Position numbers and translations under genes: made by a program
Origin: VGEM01 sp033764265
Lineage (GTDB): Bacteria; Pseudomonadota; Alphaproteobacteria; Rhodospirillales; Rhodospirillaceae
Direction: 5' to 3'
Length of the DNA: 20,988 bases
NCBI GenBank assembly: GCA_033764265.1
Contig: JANRJB010000066.1
Span: 1-20,988 of the forward strand
In this document: one piece after another, positions 8,510 to 16,143 of the stretch
Layout: each line of letters opens with the position of its first letter
Position numbering within the stretch: the first letter of the stretch is position 1
The notes under the pieces: model-generated
Seen by the model: the letters and a program-made list of their open reading frames with translations, nothing else
The model's database searches: none
Told to the model about the DNA's origin: nothing

Positions 8510-9229
8510 TCAACCGCCGCCGACATCGTGGGTCAGCTGCAGGATCGCGCCGCCATTGCGGCGTCCCAGCTCCGAAAGCGCCTTGCGCCCGCCGGCGGCG
8601 AAAGCCGCCACGCCGCGCAACAGATCGCGCAGACGTTGCGGGCTGGCGGCATCGAAGGCGGCGTAAGCCCCGCCGCTGGCCTTGGCGATCGCCCTGAAGG
8701 TCGATGCGGCGGGCTCGCCGCCGCCTTCGTGAAATACGAACACCGGCACGGCCAGCACGCCGAGCTGGCCGGCGAGCCCGACCAGCCGATCGGCGGATTC
8801 CTCCATGGCGTCGCCGATGAACACCACCGCGTTGACCTTCTGCCGGCGCGTCTCGGCCGCGGCGTGGCGCAATACGCGTTCGATCTGCGTCTCGCCCGCC
8901 AGGAAACTCACGCGCTGCATCGCCGAGACCATCCGGTCGGCGTTGGCGGTGAACGGCTGGGCATCGAACTCCATCAGGCCGCGATAGTAGGCCAACTGCA
9001 CGTCGAGCCCACCGAGTGCTGCGGCCTCGCGGAACATGTCGGCCTGCACGGCCATCGCCTGCGCCCAGCTCGGCGCGCGGCTGGCGGTGGCGTCCATGGC
9101 GAAGATCAGCCGGCCGCGCGGTGCGCCGGGCACCGGCGCGGGCACCTTGGCCGCCTGGCCGAGAAAATCGGCCACGGCCTTGCTGGCGGGCCGTGCAGCG
9201 GGAACATTCGTTGGCGGACGATCAGGCAT
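8510..9229 (-). CDS. VWA-domain protein in the mipZ operon
   Basis: A 239-residue protein from ATG 9229 (MPDRPPTNVP). It has no signal peptide, so it is probably cytosolic. A von Willebrand factor A fold is indicated by a MIDAS-like DATAS (D46-x-T48-x-S50) after strand RLIFAM, a candidate Thr at T114 (GETQIERVL), and VFIGD with D140 on the following strand. The first MIDAS serine is replaced by threonine, which can still coordinate metal. A Pro/Ala-rich N-terminal tail (1-39) may be disordered. It lies 35 nt after mipZ and 9 nt before the J-domain gene. VWA domains usually mediate metal-dependent protein-protein contacts, so a partner or adaptor role with the chaperone or MipZ is possible but unproven. 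A longer frame extends upstream into mipZ; I chose the start that removes the overlap and begins the recognisable protein. Confidence 0.8.
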   Translation of the reverse strand: MPDRPPTNVPAARPASKAVADFLGQAAKVPAPVPGAPRGRLIFAMDATASRAPSWAQAMAVQADMFREAAALGGLDVQLAYYRGLMEFDAQPFTANADRMVSAMQRVSFLAGETQIERVLRHAAAETRRQKVNAVVFIGDAMEESADRLVGLAGQLGVLAVPVFVFHEGGGEPAASTFRAIAKASGGAYAAFDAASPQRLRDLLRGVAAFAAGGRKALSELGRRNGGAILQLTHDVGGG

Positions 9230-9264
9230 GGCCGGCGCTTGGGGTGTTCGGATTTCAGATAGTA

Positions 9265-10095
9265 TCACGCGCCGGCGCTTTCCATCGCCGGAGCGGGCGC
9301 CGCATCGGCATCGGGCAAGTTCAAGGCGTGGACCAAATTGCCGAGTTCGGCCCGCGCCGCCACATGCGACAGGGCCAGCCGGCCCTGCCCGGCCAGAGCC
9401 GGCAGGTCCTCGACCGTCAGGCCGTCCAGGAACAACTCGCGGTAAATCACGCGTTCGCCGATGCCGTCGACGATTCGACACCCCATCCGCTTGGCGAGTT
9501 CGGCCAAGAGGCGCGCCATCAGGCGCTTGTTGCGGGCGTCGAGCGCGCCGACGCGATTGCGCACCACCAGCCAGTCGATCGATCCGCCGTCGCGCCGCGC
9601 GCGCATCTGCTTGGCCCGCCAAACCCGTTCGGCATAGTGGCTGGGCCGACGGATGGCGCGCTTTTCGGCGTCGACCTCGGCGATCACGTCAAGGTCGACC
9701 AGGCTGTCATTGATCGGCGTGACGACGATATCGGCGTAGGAATGACCGGCCAGCGACAACGCGCTGTCATGGCCGGGGGTGTCGACCACCACGACGTCGT
9801 GCCGTGCGAACCCCGCAAGCGTCTTGGCCAACTCGGCCTCGGCGCCGTCCTGGTAGACCGCGGGCGAAATGGCCGCGTGGTCGGGAATGGGCAACGTCCG
9901 GCCGCGGCGGCGCGCGCCCTCGCGCCGGTTGGCGATATAGCGCGATAACGTGCCCTGGCCGGCATCGAGATCAATGGTCGCCACCCGCCGCCCTTGCGCC
10001 AAGAGCGCAACGGCGACGTGCATGGCCAGGGTCGATTTCCCCGTACCGCCTTTTTCGTTACCGAAAACAATGACTTTTGCGCCGTCTTGGGGCAT
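9265..10095 (-). CDS. mipZ: MipZ, ParA-family ATPase positioning the division plane
   Basis: The 276-residue protein has the deviant Walker A of ParA/MinD ATPases, NEKGGTGKST with signature Lys K15 and P-loop Lys K20, an IDLD switch at 41-44 and Walker B VVVDTPG with D105. What marks it as MipZ rather than chromosomal ParA is the region VVTPINDSLVDLDVIAEVD, the WLVVRNR segment followed by DARNKRLMARLLAELAKRMGCRI, and VIYRELFLDGLTVEDL, which closely match my recollection of Caulobacter MipZ. In Caulobacter MipZ forms a bipolar gradient through ParB at the origins and inhibits FtsZ polymerisation away from midcell. The ATG at 10095 has GGAG upstream at somewhat long spacing. It heads an operon with the VWA and J-domain genes and is divergent from the FAD oxidoreductase. 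The C-terminal tail (PDADAAPAPAMESAGA) is low complexity. Confidence 0.93.
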   Translation of the reverse strand: MPQDGAKVIVFGNEKGGTGKSTLAMHVAVALLAQGRRVATIDLDAGQGTLSRYIANRREGARRRGRTLPIPDHAAISPAVYQDGAEAELAKTLAGFARHDVVVVDTPGHDSALSLAGHSYADIVVTPINDSLVDLDVIAEVDAEKRAIRRPSHYAERVWRAKQMRARRDGGSIDWLVVRNRVGALDARNKRLMARLLAELAKRMGCRIVDGIGERVIYRELFLDGLTVEDLPALAGQGRLALSHVAARAELGNLVHALNLPDADAAPAPAMESAGA

Positions 10096-10193
10096 CGTTC
10101 CGAAGCTCCGGCGGGCACCTTAGTCAGCCGGGGTGAGCGCGGCAACCGGCCGCGCCGCGCACTCGACGTTCGATCAGTTTTCCACCGCCCATC
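10096..10193. other. Divergent intergenic region, mipZ / FAD oxidoreductase
   Basis: These 98 bases separate two divergent genes and must contain both promoters. I see no convincing consensus -35/-10 pair and no clear operator palindrome, only GC-rich short self-complementary runs. The plus-strand gene has no strong Shine-Dalgarno before its ATG at 10194. Confidence 0.5.
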
Positions 10194-11303
10194 ATGACCG
10201 CAAAACCGGAACGCGCAGACTGCATCGTGATCGGCGCCGGCGTCGTGGGGTTGGCGGTCGCGCGCGCGCTGGCCCGCAAGGGCCGCGAGGTGCTGATCCT
10301 GGAAGCCGCCGACGCGTTCGGCACCGGCACCAGCTCGCGCAACAGCGAAGTCATCCATGCCGGCATCTTCTACCCGCACGGCAGCCTGAAAGAGCGGCTA
10401 TGCATCGAGGGCCGCGACAAGCTTTATTCGTTCTGCCACGCCTTCGGCGTCACCGCCAAGCGAACGACCAAGTTGGTGTTCGCGGCCGACGAGTCCGAAG
10501 TCGAAGGGCTGCAGAGGCTACAGGTGCATGCCGCCCGCAGCGGTGCGTACATGACATTTCTGAGCGGCGCGGAAGCCCAGCGGCTGGAACCCGCCCTGAG
10601 CTGCGCCGCGGCGCTGCATTCGCCGCTGTCGGGCATCGTCGACAGCCACGCGCTGATGCTGGCGCTGCTGGGCGACGCTGAAGCCGCCGGCGCCGTGATC
10701 GCCTACCACAGTCCGGTCGTGGGCGGGCGCGGCACGGACGACGGCGTGATCGTCGAGGTCGGCGGCGCCTCGCCGCTGGCCCTGCAATGCCGCACGGTCG
10801 TCAACTGCGCGGGCCTGGGCGCGCAAGCGATCAGCCAGGCGATGGCGGGCATCGCGCCGGGGTCGGTGCCGCCGCTGCATTACGCCAAGGGCAACTATTT
10901 CTACCTGTCGGGTAAACCGCCCTTCTCGCGTTTGATCTATCCGTTGCCGGGGTCGCACAGCCTTGGCCTGCACTACACGGTCGACTTGTCGGGCCAGGCC
11001 CGGTTCGGCCCCGACATCGAATGGGTCGACCGGCTGACCTACGACGTCGATCCCGCGCGCGGGCCGAGCTTTTACGCGGCCATCCGCACGTATTGGCCCG
11101 GCTTGCCCGACGATGCGCTGCGCCCCGGCTACAGCGGCATCCGCCCGAAACTGCAAGGGCCGGGCGATCCGGCGCGGGATTTCACCATTCAGCTGCCGGG
11201 CGAAACCGGGATTGACGGCTATGTCGCCCTTTATGGGATCGAATCCCCCGGCCTGACATCGTGCCTGGCGATCGCCGATTACGTTGTGGAGCGCGTACCA
11301 TGA
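10194..11303 (+). CDS. FAD-dependent oxidoreductase, L-2-hydroxyglutarate oxidase/dehydrogenase-like
   Basis: A 369-residue DAO-family flavoprotein. The N-terminal FAD-binding fold is CIVIGAGVVGLAVA (G14-x-G16-x-x-G19) with acidic E37 at the end of strand 2. The motif SSRNSEVIHAGIFYP (47-61), including H55, is the hallmark of the L2HGDH/LhgO branch (SGRNSGVIHAGIYYP in relatives as I recall them). IVDSHALMLALLGDAEAAGA (about 147-166) and the C-terminal GYVALYGIESPGLTSCLAIADYV cap-closing segment are also typical. The likely reaction is oxidation of L-2-hydroxyglutarate to 2-oxoglutarate, a metabolite-repair step, but related enzymes take other hydroxy or amino acids. No signal peptide is present. 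Its TGA overlaps the next gene's ATG, so the two are translationally coupled. Confidence 0.85.
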   Translation: MTAKPERADCIVIGAGVVGLAVARALARKGREVLILEAADAFGTGTSSRNSEVIHAGIFYPHGSLKERLCIEGRDKLYSFCHAFGVTAKRTTKLVFAADESEVEGLQRLQVHAARSGAYMTFLSGAEAQRLEPALSCAAALHSPLSGIVDSHALMLALLGDAEAAGAVIAYHSPVVGGRGTDDGVIVEVGGASPLALQCRTVVNCAGLGAQAISQAMAGIAPGSVPPLHYAKGNYFYLSGKPPFSRLIYPLPGSHSLGLHYTVDLSGQARFGPDIEWVDRLTYDVDPARGPSFYAAIRTYWPGLPDDALRPGYSGIRPKLQGPGDPARDFTIQLPGETGIDGYVALYGIESPGLTSCLAIADYVVERVP

Positions 11304-12550
11304 TCGTGCGTCCAAGTACGATGTGGCTCGGCGTTGCGGTTGCGCTCGCGCTGGGCGCAACGCAGTCACATGCGCAACCGGCCCAGCAACAGCCGACCCC
11401 CATCGCGCCGCAGCCGCAAGAGCCCGCGCCGGGGGCCGACCTTGAGGGCGGCGAGAACCTGCCGCCGCCGCGCCCGGCCGAGGACATTCCAAGGCTGACG
11501 CCGGAAACCGCGGCCGGCGCGATCCGGCCGCTTCCGCCCGAGCTGCCCGACCGCACCAAGGAATTGCTGGGCGACACCACCATCGTCCTCGACATTCCCC
11601 TGGCGCAGATTCCGAACTATCGCGACCGGATGCGCGAAACGATCGAGGAATTGAGCCGCTATGCCCGCGGCCGCAATCCCAATTTCGTGCTGCTCACGCA
11701 CGGCGGGTTCGACCTGTTCACCTGGAGCCAGCGCGAATTCGACCTGGCGCAGCTGAAGCGCCCGGTGGTCGACACCAGCGCGGCCGACACCACCGCGCCG
11801 GCCGGCTATCCCATGCGCCAATTCATGCAAAGCGTGGACGGCTACGTCCTCAACGGGTTCTTTTGCTCGCCTTTGCGGGTGCCGGCGGCGGACGTGGCTG
11901 AAATGCGCTCCGAGGCGCTCAAGGCCCTCAGCATCGATCATTGCCCGCCCAATCTGGTGGCCGACGCCTTCCGCCAGGCCGCGGCCTCCGGCATGGTCGC
12001 CCACGTCGATGGCGACGTGAATGTCGACCCGGAAAACCGCTTCGCGCGTGTTCCGAGCGCGCGCCCGGTGCCGGAAAACGCCGCCAGCGTCGAGAACATC
12101 GGCCAGGCGCGCAGCATGCTGGTGAACCTCAACAGCCGCGGCTACGAAACCAAAGATGCGTGGCTGGCGGCACTGGGCGACACCAACCACGACGTGCTGG
12201 TGATCACCGGCTTTCACAACGGCGACCGCGCGCTGTCGCGCGCCGAGATCGAACGCCTGAAGTTCAAGAAGCTGGGCGCGCGGCGGCTGGTGCTGGCCTG
12301 GCTCGATGTCGGCCACGCCGAGGACGAGAAATACTACTGGAAGCGCGAATGGGGCGTCGGCAACCCCAGTTGGATCGTCGCCTTCGACCGCGCCCAGCCA
12401 GGACGCTACCACATCGAATTCTGGAATCCGGCGTGGCGGTCGATCGTCGGGCAGAGTTTTGCGGGCCTGATGGACCTGGGCTTCGACGGAATCGTGCTGG
12501 CGGGCGTGGAGTCCTATCGGCGCTGGGAAGCGATGACGCCGATCAACTGA
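11300..12550 (+). CDS. Secreted GH114/TM1410-like protein (probable polysaccharide-related TIM barrel)
   Basis: A 416-residue protein starting at the ATG that overlaps the previous stop (ATGA). Residues 1-25 are a signal peptide ending in SHA, followed by a Pro/Gln-rich linker to about residue 65. The segment EELSRYARGRNPNFVLLTHGG near 115-135 and the C-terminal block VLAWLDVGHAEDEKYYW, then PSWIVAF, then RYHIEFWNPAWRSIV, then GFDGIVLAGVESYRRWE (394-410) follow the pattern of the GH114 endo-alpha-1,4-polygalactosaminidase / TM1410 family, also found as the hydrolase domain of PelA. The family's terminal DGVYLDxxD is altered here to DGIVLAGVE, so an expected acidic residue is missing at A401. 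It may be a degenerate or differently specific hydrolase acting in the periplasm or outside. An upstream in-frame start at 11261 would destroy the signal peptide. Confidence 0.72.
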   Translation: MIVRPSTMWLGVAVALALGATQSHAQPAQQQPTPIAPQPQEPAPGADLEGGENLPPPRPAEDIPRLTPETAAGAIRPLPPELPDRTKELLGDTTIVLDIPLAQIPNYRDRMRETIEELSRYARGRNPNFVLLTHGGFDLFTWSQREFDLAQLKRPVVDTSAADTTAPAGYPMRQFMQSVDGYVLNGFFCSPLRVPAADVAEMRSEALKALSIDHCPPNLVADAFRQAAASGMVAHVDGDVNVDPENRFARVPSARPVPENAASVENIGQARSMLVNLNSRGYETKDAWLAALGDTNHDVLVITGFHNGDRALSRAEIERLKFKKLGARRLVLAWLDVGHAEDEKYYWKREWGVGNPSWIVAFDRAQPGRYHIEFWNPAWRSIVGQSFAGLMDLGFDGIVLAGVESYRRWEAMTPIN

Positions 12551-12562
12551 TCGCGTCGCACG

Positions 12563-13636
12563 TCACGGCAGGGCGCAGATCAGCGCCTTGCGCTCGGTGA
12601 TCGAACCCAGCACGAGGTTGCCGTCTACGGGTACCGCAACGCTGCCCGCCGACAGGTTGCGCCCGTCGCTGGAATACTTCGCCTCAGCCCGCCAGAACCC
12701 ACGATCGTCGAGCGCAAGGCGATGCACCAGCGACGGCGCCGGGTTGGCTGCGTCGATGAAATGGCGCACCAAACCGGCCGCGCTGCCGTGCGCCGTGACC
12801 CACGCCGCGCCGTCGGGGGCGATGTCGATGTTGTCGGGCAGGCCCTCAATGTCGACGGCCGCGGAAAGTTCCAGTGCGCCGGTGACGCGGTCGCGATTGA
12901 AGATCAGCACGCGTTGACCCTGGGTTTCGGCCACGAATACGCGCGCGCCGTCGGCCGCGGCATTGACGCCGCCCGGTGCGGCCAGGTTGGCCGCGACCAC
13001 CTGCAGCTTGCCGTCGAGGTAATGCACCAGCGTCGAATAGCCCGAGCCGAAAATCTGTTCTGCGGCGCGCTGCAGCCCGTTGCGCGCGCCGGTGTCGTTG
13101 GCGACATAGAACTCGCGGGGGCCCACGGCGGCCACATCGTTGGGGGCGAACAGCTCCGGCCCGCGCACCGTGTCGATGTGGGCGAACAGCCCGCCCTCGG
13201 CGCCCCGCTCGAAGATCTCGATGGCGTGCGTGCCGTCGGGCAGGTGATTGATCACGAACAACGTTTGCGCGCCATCAGGGCCGGCAAAGAGCGACATGCC
13301 GTGCGGCTTGAAGGTCGGCGGTTCGCTCGACAGCGCCGGCCTCGGCACCGCGGCGGAATCGGCCAGGTCGAACACCTTCACGGTGCCGGGCTGCGGCCGG
13401 CCCTCGACGCCGCCGCGGCGGTCGAGCGCGGAATAGAACGCCTCGCCACGGGCGCGGTCGACGATGATGTCCTCGGCGCTCTGTCCGGCCAGATCGACGG
13501 CGCGGCACGAGCCGGTGTTGACGTTCTCGACCGTGCGGAACCCGCCGGTGCGGGCCAGAACAAACACCGCGAGTCCGGCGCCGGCCAGCACGACAACGCC
13601 GACGATCACCGCGATGAACTTGAAAAACGCTTTCAT
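12563..13636 (-). CDS. Paraoxonase-like (arylesterase/lactonase) beta-propeller, membrane-anchored
   Basis: A 357-residue protein with an N-terminal hydrophobic segment (residues 8-28), probably an uncleaved anchor placing the enzyme in the periplasm. The rest reads as a six-bladed propeller of the PON/SMP-30 group. All calcium ligands of mammalian PON1 have counterparts: E55-D56 (AEDI), N166 (APNDV), N225 (GGVNA), and D268-N269 (LPDNI). The catalytic His pair also matches: H112 in KPHGMS and H131 in VINH. The expected activity is Ca-dependent hydrolysis of lactones or aryl esters; quorum-sensing lactones are possible substrates but unproven. It converges with the GH114-like gene with only 12 nt between the stops. 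It lies 24 nt downstream of the HPt-like gene and is probably co-transcribed with it. Confidence 0.82.
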   Translation of the reverse strand: MKAFFKFIAVIVGVVVLAGAGLAVFVLARTGGFRTVENVNTGSCRAVDLAGQSAEDIIVDRARGEAFYSALDRRGGVEGRPQPGTVKVFDLADSAAVPRPALSSEPPTFKPHGMSLFAGPDGAQTLFVINHLPDGTHAIEIFERGAEGGLFAHIDTVRGPELFAPNDVAAVGPREFYVANDTGARNGLQRAAEQIFGSGYSTLVHYLDGKLQVVAANLAAPGGVNAAADGARVFVAETQGQRVLIFNRDRVTGALELSAAVDIEGLPDNIDIAPDGAAWVTAHGSAAGLVRHFIDAANPAPSLVHRLALDDRGFWRAEAKYSSDGRNLSAGSVAVPVDGNLVLGSITERKALICALP

Positions 13637-13660
13637 GGCGGATGAGCCGCCGCGCCGGCC

Positions 13661-14152
13661 TTAGCCCGCGACCTTCTTGAGGGCGAGCGTCAGGCCGGTC
13701 AGCAGTTTCTGGCCCATGGCCCCGCCATCGCCTTCCATCTTCTGCTGGATCACCAGGCGCAGCGTTTCGACGTGGATGCGCACCACATCGAGCTTGGCGT
13801 CGGTCAGATCATGGCCGGCCGATTCGATGAACCGGCACAACTGGCTGCCGATGGTGGTGATGAGCGGGTAGCCGAAGCTGCCGCCCTGGCCCTTGATTTC
13901 CACCGCGGTGTTATAGAGGTCGTGCACATGAACTGCCCGGTTGGCAGGATCTTTGACGGCGGCCTCGCAGGCGGCATGCAGCTTGCCCAGGTCGGCCCCG
14001 ACCCACTCCAGGTAGCTGCCTTTCATGTCGCTGACGGACTTCTCCGCCGCGTCGATCATGGCCACGTTCACCGACAACGCCACGCCGGCGTCGATCTGCT
14101 TTTTGCGCAGGTTTTTCGGAGGCGTGATGTATTTGACGGTGCTTTCGGACAT
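13661..14152 (-). CDS. HPt-like small protein lacking the phospho-accepting histidine
   Basis: A 163-residue, mostly helical, cytosolic protein starting at ATG 14152 (MSESTVKYIT). Residues 78-110 (DLYNTAVEIKGQGGSFGYPLITTIGSQLCRFIE, quoted in part as AVEIKGQGGSFGYPL) match the core of histidine phosphotransfer domains, whose usual form is HxLKGxxGxxGxxxL. The position of the phosphorylated histidine is V84 here, while the following K-G and G-S-F-G are kept. It may therefore be a docking or competitor protein for a histidine kinase or response regulator, or simply an HPt-fold protein of other use. His75 and His77 are nearby but about two to three helical turns away. It sits after a terminator-like hairpin behind mgtE and 24 nt before the paraoxonase-like gene. 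Homologs in alphaproteobacteria are, as I recall, annotated only loosely. Confidence 0.7.
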   Translation of the reverse strand: MSESTVKYITPPKNLRKKQIDAGVALSVNVAMIDAAEKSVSDMKGSYLEWVGADLGKLHAACEAAVKDPANRAVHVHDLYNTAVEIKGQGGSFGYPLITTIGSQLCRFIESAGHDLTDAKLDVVRIHVETLRLVIQQKMEGDGGAMGQKLLTGLTLALKKVAG

Positions 14153-14226
14153 GAAAACCGCAATTCCATCGAGAGTGCGCCGCCAGGGCGCGGCAACGGG
14201 CAGTTTATCCCGGATGGGCGACGAGG

Positions 14227-14261
14227 AAAAACGAAAACCGGCGGCGGCACGGCGCGCCGCC
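14227..14261 (-). terminator. Probable intrinsic terminator after mgtE
   Basis: On the minus strand the stem GGCGGC / GCCGCC (14261-14256 and 14248-14243, 7-nt loop) is followed by GCCGG and a T-rich tail TTTTCGTTTTT (14237-14227). It begins 11 nt past the mgtE stop codon. The T tract is interrupted and starts a few bases after the stem, so termination may be partial, with read-through into the HPt-like gene. Confidence 0.55.
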
Positions 14262-14271
14262 TGCCCACCTT

Positions 14272-15669
14272 TCACAAGAGGATATAGGTCGCCAGCCCCA
14301 GGAACGTGAAAAACCCGCACACATCGGTGACCGTGGTCAGGAACACCCCGCCCGACGCCGCCGGGTCGGCCTTGAGTTTGTCGAGCGCGAGCGGGATCAG
14401 AATGCCGGACAGGCCCGCGACGGTGTGATTGGCGAACATCGCGACGCCGATCACGATGCCCAGCAGCACGTCGTCGAACCACCAGCCCGCCATGACACCG
14501 ACGATGACCCCGAACAAGAGGCCGTGGATCATGCCGACGAAGGTTTCCTTGCCGACCACCCGCCATGCGTTGGTCTTGTCGATCTCGCGCGTTGCCAGGG
14601 CGCGCACCACGGTCGCCAGGGTCTGGGTGCCGGCGTTGCCGCCCATGCCGGCGACGATCGGCATCAGCACGGCCAGCGCGGCCAGCTGCTCGATGGAGTC
14701 TTCGTAAATCCCCACCACCCACGACGCCAGAATCGCGGTGAGCAGGTTGACGAACAGCCAGGGAAAACGCGAATTCGCCGTTGAGATGATGGCGCTGTAC
14801 AGGCTGGAAACGTCGGACCGGCCGACACCTGCCATTTTCAAGATGTCTTCGGCGGCCTCTTCCTCGATCACGTCGACCACGTCGTCAATGGTGATCTGGC
14901 CGATCAGCCGGCCCGATTTGTCGACCACCGGGGCGGTGACAAGGTTGCGCTGCTTGAACAGGAACGCCACGTCCTCGCGGTCCATGTCGGGGCCGACCGC
15001 TTCGACATCCTTCTCGATCAGATCCTTCATGCGCTCGGGCCGCTTGGACCTCAAAAGCCGGCTCAGCTCGACCAGCCCCTGCGGCCGATGGCGCGGGTCG
15101 ACCACGAACACCACGTAGAATTTTTCCGGCAGATTGTGGGCCGCGCGCATGTAGTCGATGGTCTCGCCCACCGTCCAATAGTTGGGCACGGCGACCAACT
15201 CGCGCTGCATCAAACGGCCGGCACTGTCCGCGGCGTAGGACAGGCCCTGCTCGATCAGCATCCGGGTGGCCTGCGGCAGGCGCGCGAACACCTGTTCGCG
15301 TTCGGCCTCTTTCAGCTTGCCGGCGATATGGATCGCGTCGTCGGAATCGAGTTCGGTCAGGGCCGCGGCGAAATCCTCGAAGCCGAGCGTCATCATCACG
15401 TCGGCGCGGACCTGCTCGTCGAGTTCGGGCAGCACCTCGGGGTCGAGATCCTCGCGGATGTTCTCCACCAGGATGCGGCGGTCCTCCTGGTCGAGGTGCT
15501 CCAGAAGGTCGGCCATGTCGGCGTAGTGCAGATCGTGCACCAACTCGCGCAGGCGCGCCTTGTCGTCGGCGCGCAGCGCCTCGGCGACCTGTTCGACGAA
15601 CGCCGGATCAAGGCCGAAGCTGTCTTCAGCCTCCGAGGTCACCCGGTGCTGTGCAATGTGATCCGACAC
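14272..15669 (-). CDS. mgtE: Magnesium transporter MgtE
   Basis: A 465-residue Mg2+ channel of the inner membrane. The cytoplasmic N domain (about 25-150; repeats such as DMADLLEHLDQEDRRILVE) is followed by two CBS domains (about 155-275; DPRHRPQGLVELSRLL and APVVDKSGRLIGQITIDDVVDVI), the plug helix, then five membrane helices (about 305-465). The pore region is MPIVAGMGGNAGTQT (336-350), and the Mg-coordinating Asp of TTVTDVCGF is D449. Family biology: the N and CBS domains sense cytoplasmic Mg2+ and close the channel when it is plentiful. The start is GTG at 15669, the first start after an in-frame TAG that also ends the upstream VOC gene; no good Shine-Dalgarno precedes it. The gap to the VOC gene is 36 nt. 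Confidence 0.95.
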   Translation of the reverse strand: MSDHIAQHRVTSEAEDSFGLDPAFVEQVAEALRADDKARLRELVHDLHYADMADLLEHLDQEDRRILVENIREDLDPEVLPELDEQVRADVMMTLGFEDFAAALTELDSDDAIHIAGKLKEAEREQVFARLPQATRMLIEQGLSYAADSAGRLMQRELVAVPNYWTVGETIDYMRAAHNLPEKFYVVFVVDPRHRPQGLVELSRLLRSKRPERMKDLIEKDVEAVGPDMDREDVAFLFKQRNLVTAPVVDKSGRLIGQITIDDVVDVIEEEAAEDILKMAGVGRSDVSSLYSAIISTANSRFPWLFVNLLTAILASWVVGIYEDSIEQLAALAVLMPIVAGMGGNAGTQTLATVVRALATREIDKTNAWRVVGKETFVGMIHGLLFGVIVGVMAGWWFDDVLLGIVIGVAMFANHTVAGLSGILIPLALDKLKADPAASGGVFLTTVTDVCGFFTFLGLATYILL

Positions 15670-15705
15670 GCCATCGACCGTCGGGCATGGGTTTGAGCCT
15701 GCCGC

Positions 15706-16143
15706 CTATTCGCCAACCAGCTTGTACAGCACGATCAGGTGACCGTCAGGGTCGACGAACGCGGTCTCGCGGCCCTTGGGCGTGCCGTCGGGGCCGGGGA
15801 GCGGCTGCTCGGGCACGACCTTTAGGCCCATCGCCTTCACCTTACCCACGACCTCGTCGAAATTGGGGCAGTTGATCACCACCGCCGACATGTGCGGCAC
15901 CGGCGGCACCGGCAGGGTCACGCCCTTGACCTCGGTCAGCGCCAAGGTGCGTTCCTGGGTCGGGCTATCGAGCGTGGCGAAGCGGAGCTTGGCCTGCGCC
16001 GGAAACACGAACACCGGATAGGAATAGGAGTCCGATTTCGACTCCTTCAACTGATTGACGGTGAATCCCAGGACATCGCGATAGACCTTGAGCGAACGCT
16101 CCAAGTCGGCGACGCACAAGTTGATGCGCTTCAGCGTGGGCAC
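15706..16143 (-). CDS. VOC (glyoxalase/bleomycin-resistance fold) protein
   Basis: A 145-residue protein of the vicinal-oxygen-chelate superfamily. The opening LKRINLCVADLERSLKVYRDVLGF and the closing ETAFVDPDGHLIVLYKLV are the two typical half-motifs of one beta-alpha-beta-beta-beta module pair. I chose GTG at 16143 because GGAG lies 7 nt upstream and the protein then starts directly before the first strand; a TTG at 16194 would add 17 unlikely residues. The usual metal-binding His of the first strand and the Glu after DPDG are replaced (Arg or Asn, and Val), so a metal-dependent lyase or dioxygenase activity is doubtful. The substrate is unknown. It precedes mgtE by 36 nt and is divergent from the exported SDR gene. 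Confidence 0.8.
   Translation of the reverse strand: MPTLKRINLCVADLERSLKVYRDVLGFTVNQLKESKSDSYSYPVFVFPAQAKLRFATLDSPTQERTLALTEVKGVTLPVPPVPHMSAVVINCPNFDEVVGKVKAMGLKVVPEQPLPGPDGTPKGRETAFVDPDGHLIVLYKLVGE

Noticed and set aside
7997..9262. A 421-codon open frame on the plus strand opposite the VWA and J-domain genes
   Set aside because: Composition and position are those of an antisense shadow, and the minus-strand genes have convincing motifs and operon spacing.
12551..12562. Possible bidirectional terminator between the convergent GH114-like and paraoxonase-like genes
   Set aside because: Only 12 bases separate the stops and no stem with flanking T runs is visible there.
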